Shown here: positions 22,411-25,552 of the stretch, piece by piece
Layout of the letters: each line of letters begins with the position of its first letter
Position numbering within the stretch: the first letter of the stretch is position 1
From: DATMGU01 sp035555315
GTDB lineage: Bacteria > Pseudomonadota > Alphaproteobacteria > ATCC43930 > CGMCC-115725
NCBI GenBank assembly: GCA_035555315.1
Contig: DATMGU010000067.1
Coordinates: 1-25,552 of the forward strand
Length of the DNA: 25,552 bases
Direction of reading: 5' to 3'
The notes under the pieces: generated by a model
Database searches by the model: none
The model's input: only the letters and a program-made list of their open reading frames with translations
Told to the model about the DNA's origin: nothing
Made by a program: the position numbers and the translations under genes

Positions 22411-23738
22411 ACCGCTTGCGCGGCGGAGACCTTATGCTCGATGCCGGCGATAGCGGCCGTAGGCACAGTCGGGATGTCGTAATTCTCCCGGTCGGCGAGC
22501 ACCGCCCTGGCACGGGCCAGATCGAACTCGCCTTCCCATGTTGCCACCACGATCGTCGCGATGACGCAGCCGATGACGTTCACCAAGGCGCGCGCCTCGC
22601 TCATGAAGCGGTCGACGCCCAGCACCAGGCTCAGCCCGGCGATCGGCAGGACATTGGTCGAGGCAAGCGAGGCGGCGAGCGCCACGAAGGCGCCACCGCT
22701 GACACCGGCGCTGCCCTTGGACACGATCACCATGACGATGCACAGCGTGACGATCTGCTCGGCGCCGAGATGGATGTTCAACGCCTGGGCTATGAACAGC
22801 GCGCCCAGCGAAAGATAGATCTGCCCGCCGTCGAGGTTGAAGGAATAGCCCGTCGGCAGCACCAGCCCGACCACGGTCCGCGAGCAACCCAACCTTTCGA
22901 GCTTCTCGGTGAGCTGCGGGAACACGGTTTCCGAAGTCGAGGTGCCGAGAACGATCAGCAATTCAGCCTTTATGTAGCTGAGGATGTCGAAGATGCTGAG
23001 CTTGCACCAGACGGTCGAAATGAAGCCCAGGACCACGACGACGAAGAGCACCGAGGCGACATACATCGCGCCGACCAACCATCCGAGCGAGATCAGCGTG
23101 TGGACGCCGTATTTGCCGATGGTGAAGGCGATCGCGCCGAAGGCGCCGATGGGGGCCAGATACATGACCAGGCGCACCAGACGGAACAGCACCTGCATGA
23201 AGCTGTCGATGAAGGCCGTCACCGGCTTGGCGCGCTCGCCCAGGCCGGAAAGCACCGCGCCGGTCGCGACCGCCAGCACGACGATCTGGATGACATCGCC
23301 TTTCAGGAACGGCTCGAAGAAATTGGTCGGCACGCAGCGCATCAGCATGTCGACGAAGCTGCTGGCCGTGCTTCCGGTCGGCTGGTATTTCTCCAGCCCA
23401 TTCATGCTGAGGGTCGCGGGATCGATGTGCATGCCGGCGCCCGGCTGCACGATAGTCCCGACCAGAAAGCCGAAGACGAGAGCGAAGGTCGAGACAACGA
23501 GGAAATAGATCAGCGCCGTCACGGCGATGCGCCCGGCCCGCCCGAGGTTGCTGACCCGGGCAATGCCCATGGTCACGGTGCAAAACACCAACGGCCCGAT
23601 CAGGAGATGGATCAGCCCGATAAAGGTATCGCCCAATGGCTTCATCTCTGTCGCCAACTGCGGCGACAGGAAGCCCAGCACCGATCCGATGACGACACCG
23701 ATCAGCACCTGGACATAGAGCGCTCCGAATATCCTCAT
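22407..23738 (-). CDS. dctA: DctA-type C4-dicarboxylate:cation symporter
   Basis: The 443-residue inner membrane protein of the DAACS family has the serine-rich hairpin (GTSTSETVFPQL), the NLDG signature of TM7 (SFNLDGGQIYL) and SKGSAGVSGGAFVALAASL of the second hairpin. The NLDG block is followed by GQ instead of the usual T-x, a small change in the substrate/cation site region. Import of succinate, fumarate, malate or a related acid with Na+ or H+ is expected. It starts at ATG 23738 with AGGGGG and AAGGG upstream, 45 bp after a MmgE/PrpD gene on the same strand, so the two probably share an operon and possibly a substrate. Confidence 0.92.
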   Translation of the reverse strand: MRIFGALYVQVLIGVVIGSVLGFLSPQLATEMKPLGDTFIGLIHLLIGPLVFCTVTMGIARVSNLGRAGRIAVTALIYFLVVSTFALVFGFLVGTIVQPGAGMHIDPATLSMNGLEKYQPTGSTASSFVDMLMRCVPTNFFEPFLKGDVIQIVVLAVATGAVLSGLGERAKPVTAFIDSFMQVLFRLVRLVMYLAPIGAFGAIAFTIGKYGVHTLISLGWLVGAMYVASVLFVVVVLGFISTVWCKLSIFDILSYIKAELLIVLGTSTSETVFPQLTEKLERLGCSRTVVGLVLPTGYSFNLDGGQIYLSLGALFIAQALNIHLGAEQIVTLCIVMVIVSKGSAGVSGGAFVALAASLASTNVLPIAGLSLVLGVDRFMSEARALVNVIGCVIATIVVATWEGEFDLARARAVLADRENYDIPTVPTAAIAGIEHKVSAAQAV

Positions 23739-23783
23739 TATCCCTTATCCCCCTGATTTTTTTGTTTTGGCCGCAAGCTGGCG

Positions 23784-25238
23784 TTAGCCGTCTGGCGCCT
23801 CGGTGACGCGGTCCATGAAATCCGGCACCGTCATGGCCGCCAGACGCTCCGGATCGGCGAAAAGCGCGAGGATCTCGTCCTGCCGGCCGGCATCCCACAC
23901 GGATGCCGCGAGGTCCCGGAACTTGGCATTGAGCAGCGGCACCGCCTCGTCGCGGCGCAGCGGATCACCAATCGGATACTCAACCTCGACGAGATCGGAG
24001 ATGGCGCCGTCCATGGCGGTGATGCGCACGGCATTGGTGCAGGAGCCGATGGCCGGGTCGTGATGCGCGCGCGAATAGGCCGGCGATTCCGTGACCTCCA
24101 TGCAGGCGCGCAAGACATCGATGCGCGGATCGGCGGCCGCCGCGTCGCTGTAGGCGGATGCGGTGAGCTTGCCGTTCAGGAGCGCCACCGCGACCATATA
24201 TTGCAGGCAGTGGTCGCGCGCCGCCGAATTGGGCAATGGCCCTGTGGTTACGATGCGCCGCATCGCCTCGTCCTGCGTCACGATCTCGATGCCGCGGGCG
24301 GCGAAGTCGTGGGCGCGGAACCAGTTATGCAGGCGGATCGCGGCCTCGACCGCCGTCGAGCCGTTGCGCTGACACGGCACCAGCTTGAAGATGACCCGGT
24401 CGAGGAAGAAGCCCTGGAGTCGACGGCCGAGCCGCAGCTTCCGCCCGCCCACATACACGGCTTCGAAGCCCCAGGTCTCGGCGCCCAATGGATCAGGATA
24501 TCCCGCCTCCCCCTTCATCGCCATGGCGGCCAGGATCATGCCGCGGCTCGACGCATCCGCACCGGCCCAGCCCTTGCGCGCGCCGATATTGGGCGCGTGG
24601 CGATAGGCGTTGAGGCTATGGCCGTCGAGCACGGCGTTGGACAGGGCGCTGCGGATCTGCCTGGCGCCGCCGCCCATCAGCAGGGCCGCCACCGCCGCCG
24701 AGGCGAGCTTGACATAGATCACGTGGTCGAGGCCGACATCCCGGCTGTCGAGCCGGTTGGAGGCGAGGCAGCCCTGGATCTCATAGGCTGTGCGCATGGC
24801 GCGGAACACATCGTCCATGACCAGGGGCGCCCGGCCGGCACGCATCTCCTGGCGTGAGCGATACTCGGCCGTCGCCAGAATCGCGCCGATATTGTCGGAA
24901 GGATGGCCGCCCAGAATGCTGGTGTCGCTGAAATCCAACCAGCGGATCAGCAGGCTGATGTCGAAGGCGGCCTTGGCCGGATCAGCCTCCAGCGCGGTGC
25001 CGGGCACGCGTGCGCCCTCACCGCGTGCCCCCTTGAATAAGGGACCAAGCAACGGAGGCGGTTCGGCGAGGCTCCCGGTGAGGCAGGCGAGCGCGTCCAT
25101 GAGCGTCAGGGCCGCCGTACGCGTGTTGGCCGCGTCGAGCGGCTCGTTCCGCACGACGTAGGCCGTGACGGCGTTCAGGAGATCGGGGTCGGCAGCGATG
25201 CCGGCTGGGGCGAACCCTGTTGGAGATGACGTGTCCAT
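23784..25238 (-). CDS. MmgE/PrpD-family protein (2-methylcitrate dehydratase-like)
   Basis: The 484-residue protein is a full-length MmgE/PrpD member. It has an N-terminal helical domain with WLDFSDTSILGGHPSDNIGAILA, a block DVGLDHVIYVKLASAAVAALLMGG, and a C-terminal domain with KLVPCQRNGSTAVEAAI. The family includes 2-methylcitrate dehydratase, cis-aconitate decarboxylase and iminodisuccinate epimerase, so the substrate should be a di- or tricarboxylate but cannot be chosen here. No prpB or prpC is adjacent, which argues against a plain methylcitrate cycle operon. The ATG at 25238 is chosen; an upstream non-ATG start at 25292 would enter the LysR promoter. dctA follows and a LysR gene diverges. 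Confidence 0.88.
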   Translation of the reverse strand: MDTSSPTGFAPAGIAADPDLLNAVTAYVVRNEPLDAANTRTAALTLMDALACLTGSLAEPPPLLGPLFKGARGEGARVPGTALEADPAKAAFDISLLIRWLDFSDTSILGGHPSDNIGAILATAEYRSRQEMRAGRAPLVMDDVFRAMRTAYEIQGCLASNRLDSRDVGLDHVIYVKLASAAVAALLMGGGARQIRSALSNAVLDGHSLNAYRHAPNIGARKGWAGADASSRGMILAAMAMKGEAGYPDPLGAETWGFEAVYVGGRKLRLGRRLQGFFLDRVIFKLVPCQRNGSTAVEAAIRLHNWFRAHDFAARGIEIVTQDEAMRRIVTTGPLPNSAARDHCLQYMVAVALLNGKLTASAYSDAAAADPRIDVLRACMEVTESPAYSRAHHDPAIGSCTNAVRITAMDGAISDLVEVEYPIGDPLRRDEAVPLLNAKFRDLAASVWDAGRQDEILALFADPERLAAMTVPDFMDRVTEAPDG

Positions 25239-25291
25239 GGCCGATATCGTGGGATCTAGGGGCCGGCAGGAAAAGCGAATATCCTTCCTCA

Positions 25292-25314
25292 ACCTTTTCC
25301 TTTATGGAAAAGGT
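25292..25314. promoter_or_regulatory. Inverted repeat ACCTTTTCC-N5-GGAAAAGGT, candidate regulator site
   Basis: Two perfect 9-bp arms around 5 bp lie in the divergent prpD-lysR region and cover the first possible LysR ATG (25304). LysR proteins often repress themselves from a site near their own start. If so, GTG at 25316 may be the true start. Binding is inferred. Confidence 0.5.
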
Positions 25315-25552
25315 CGTGCGAAGATTGCCGCCCCTTGCCGCCCTGCGCGTGTTCGAGATGGTTGCCCGTGAGGGCAGCGTGTCGGGCGCCGCCATCGAGC
25401 TCGGCATGACAGCGGGCGCGGTCAGCAAACAGGTATTGAAGCTGGAAGCATGGTTCGGCCGCGAGCTGTTCCATCGCGCGGGACGCGGATTGCAGCTGGC
25501 CCTGGCGGGTGCCGACCTTCTGCGCGACCTCACGCCGGCTTTGGATCGGATC
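25304..25552 (+). CDS. LysR-family transcriptional regulator, truncated by window edge
   Basis: The first 83 residues are visible and hold the LysR helix-turn-helix: LPPLAALRVFEMVAREGSVS, then AAIELGMTAGAVSKQVLKLE and the wing FGRELFHRAGRGLQLALAG. The RRLPPLAALRVFE opening resembles the GcvA-like branch. The C-terminal effector domain lies outside the window. Start is ATG 25304, or GTG 25316, which gives the family-typical R-R-L-P-P opening with GGA 7 nt upstream. It is divergent from the prpD-like/dctA pair and is the likely regulator of both, with a carboxylate as probable inducer (inference). Confidence 0.88.
   Translation, partial: MEKVVRRLPPLAALRVFEMVAREGSVSGAAIELGMTAGAVSKQVLKLEAWFGRELFHRAGRGLQLALAGADLLRDLTPALDRI

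Noticed and set aside
22338..23756. 472-codon plus-strand frame opposite dctA
   Set aside because: It mirrors a clear transporter gene; the translation is His/Asp/Gln-rich without a recognisable domain.
1..25552. CRISPR arrays, phage genes, toxin-antitoxin pairs, rRNA genes
   Set aside because: No regularly spaced repeats, phage or toxin-antitoxin signatures, or rRNA motifs were seen in the window.

Overview
The window looks like chromosome of a high-GC alphaproteobacterium, most likely a Rhodospirillales-type lineage. This is inferred from the gene order pcm - rhodanese - tolC - popZ - valS, the presence of PopZ, an alphaproteobacterial dihydroxy-acid dehydratase, a GAAC-N7-GAAC LexA box, a GGAAC-N16-TGTT EcfG-like promoter, and a ChvG/ChvI-like lipoprotein - response regulator - histidine kinase operon. 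No species call is possible from sequence reading alone.

Left part (1-2470) looks accessory. It holds an edge-truncated gene of unknown function behind a LexA box, a YqjI-like PadR regulator with a His/Gly-rich N-terminus fused in one operon to a small ferredoxin, a 57-bp repeat cluster resembling a stranded insertion-sequence end, and an AT-richer four-repeat membrane protein (DUF347-like). Next come housekeeping genes: an ErpA-type Fe-S carrier and exonuclease III on the plus strand, then ilvD followed by a lysine-2,3-aminomutase-like radical SAM gene on the minus strand.

The 6.7-9.4 kb stretch holds the most unusual content. A 47-residue membrane microprotein sits behind a candidate general-stress promoter and in front of a clear terminator. 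Opposite it is a GNAT acetyltransferase - class A beta-lactamase operon. Its 5' leader carries an Arg-rich 33-codon ORF with a run of rare Arg codons, two hairpins, and a strong intrinsic terminator placed directly before the GNAT ribosome binding site. This has the architecture of a ribosome-controlled attenuator in front of a resistance-type operon.

8.9-15.4 kb is the conserved envelope/polarity/translation block on the minus strand (pcm, rhodanese, tolC, popZ, valS, then a secreted SnoaL-like protein). tRNA-Cys and tRNA-Asn flank a secreted metallophosphoesterase. A MarR regulator and a FUSC-family transporter diverge from a perfect 8-bp-arm palindrome. A single-domain response regulator follows.

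19.3-22.3 kb is a lipoprotein - response regulator - histidine kinase operon preceded by three 20-bp tandem repeats. The right end is a MmgE/PrpD-family gene plus dctA-type dicarboxylate transporter operon, divergent from an edge-truncated LysR regulator. A 9-bp-arm inverted repeat overlaps the first LysR start codon.
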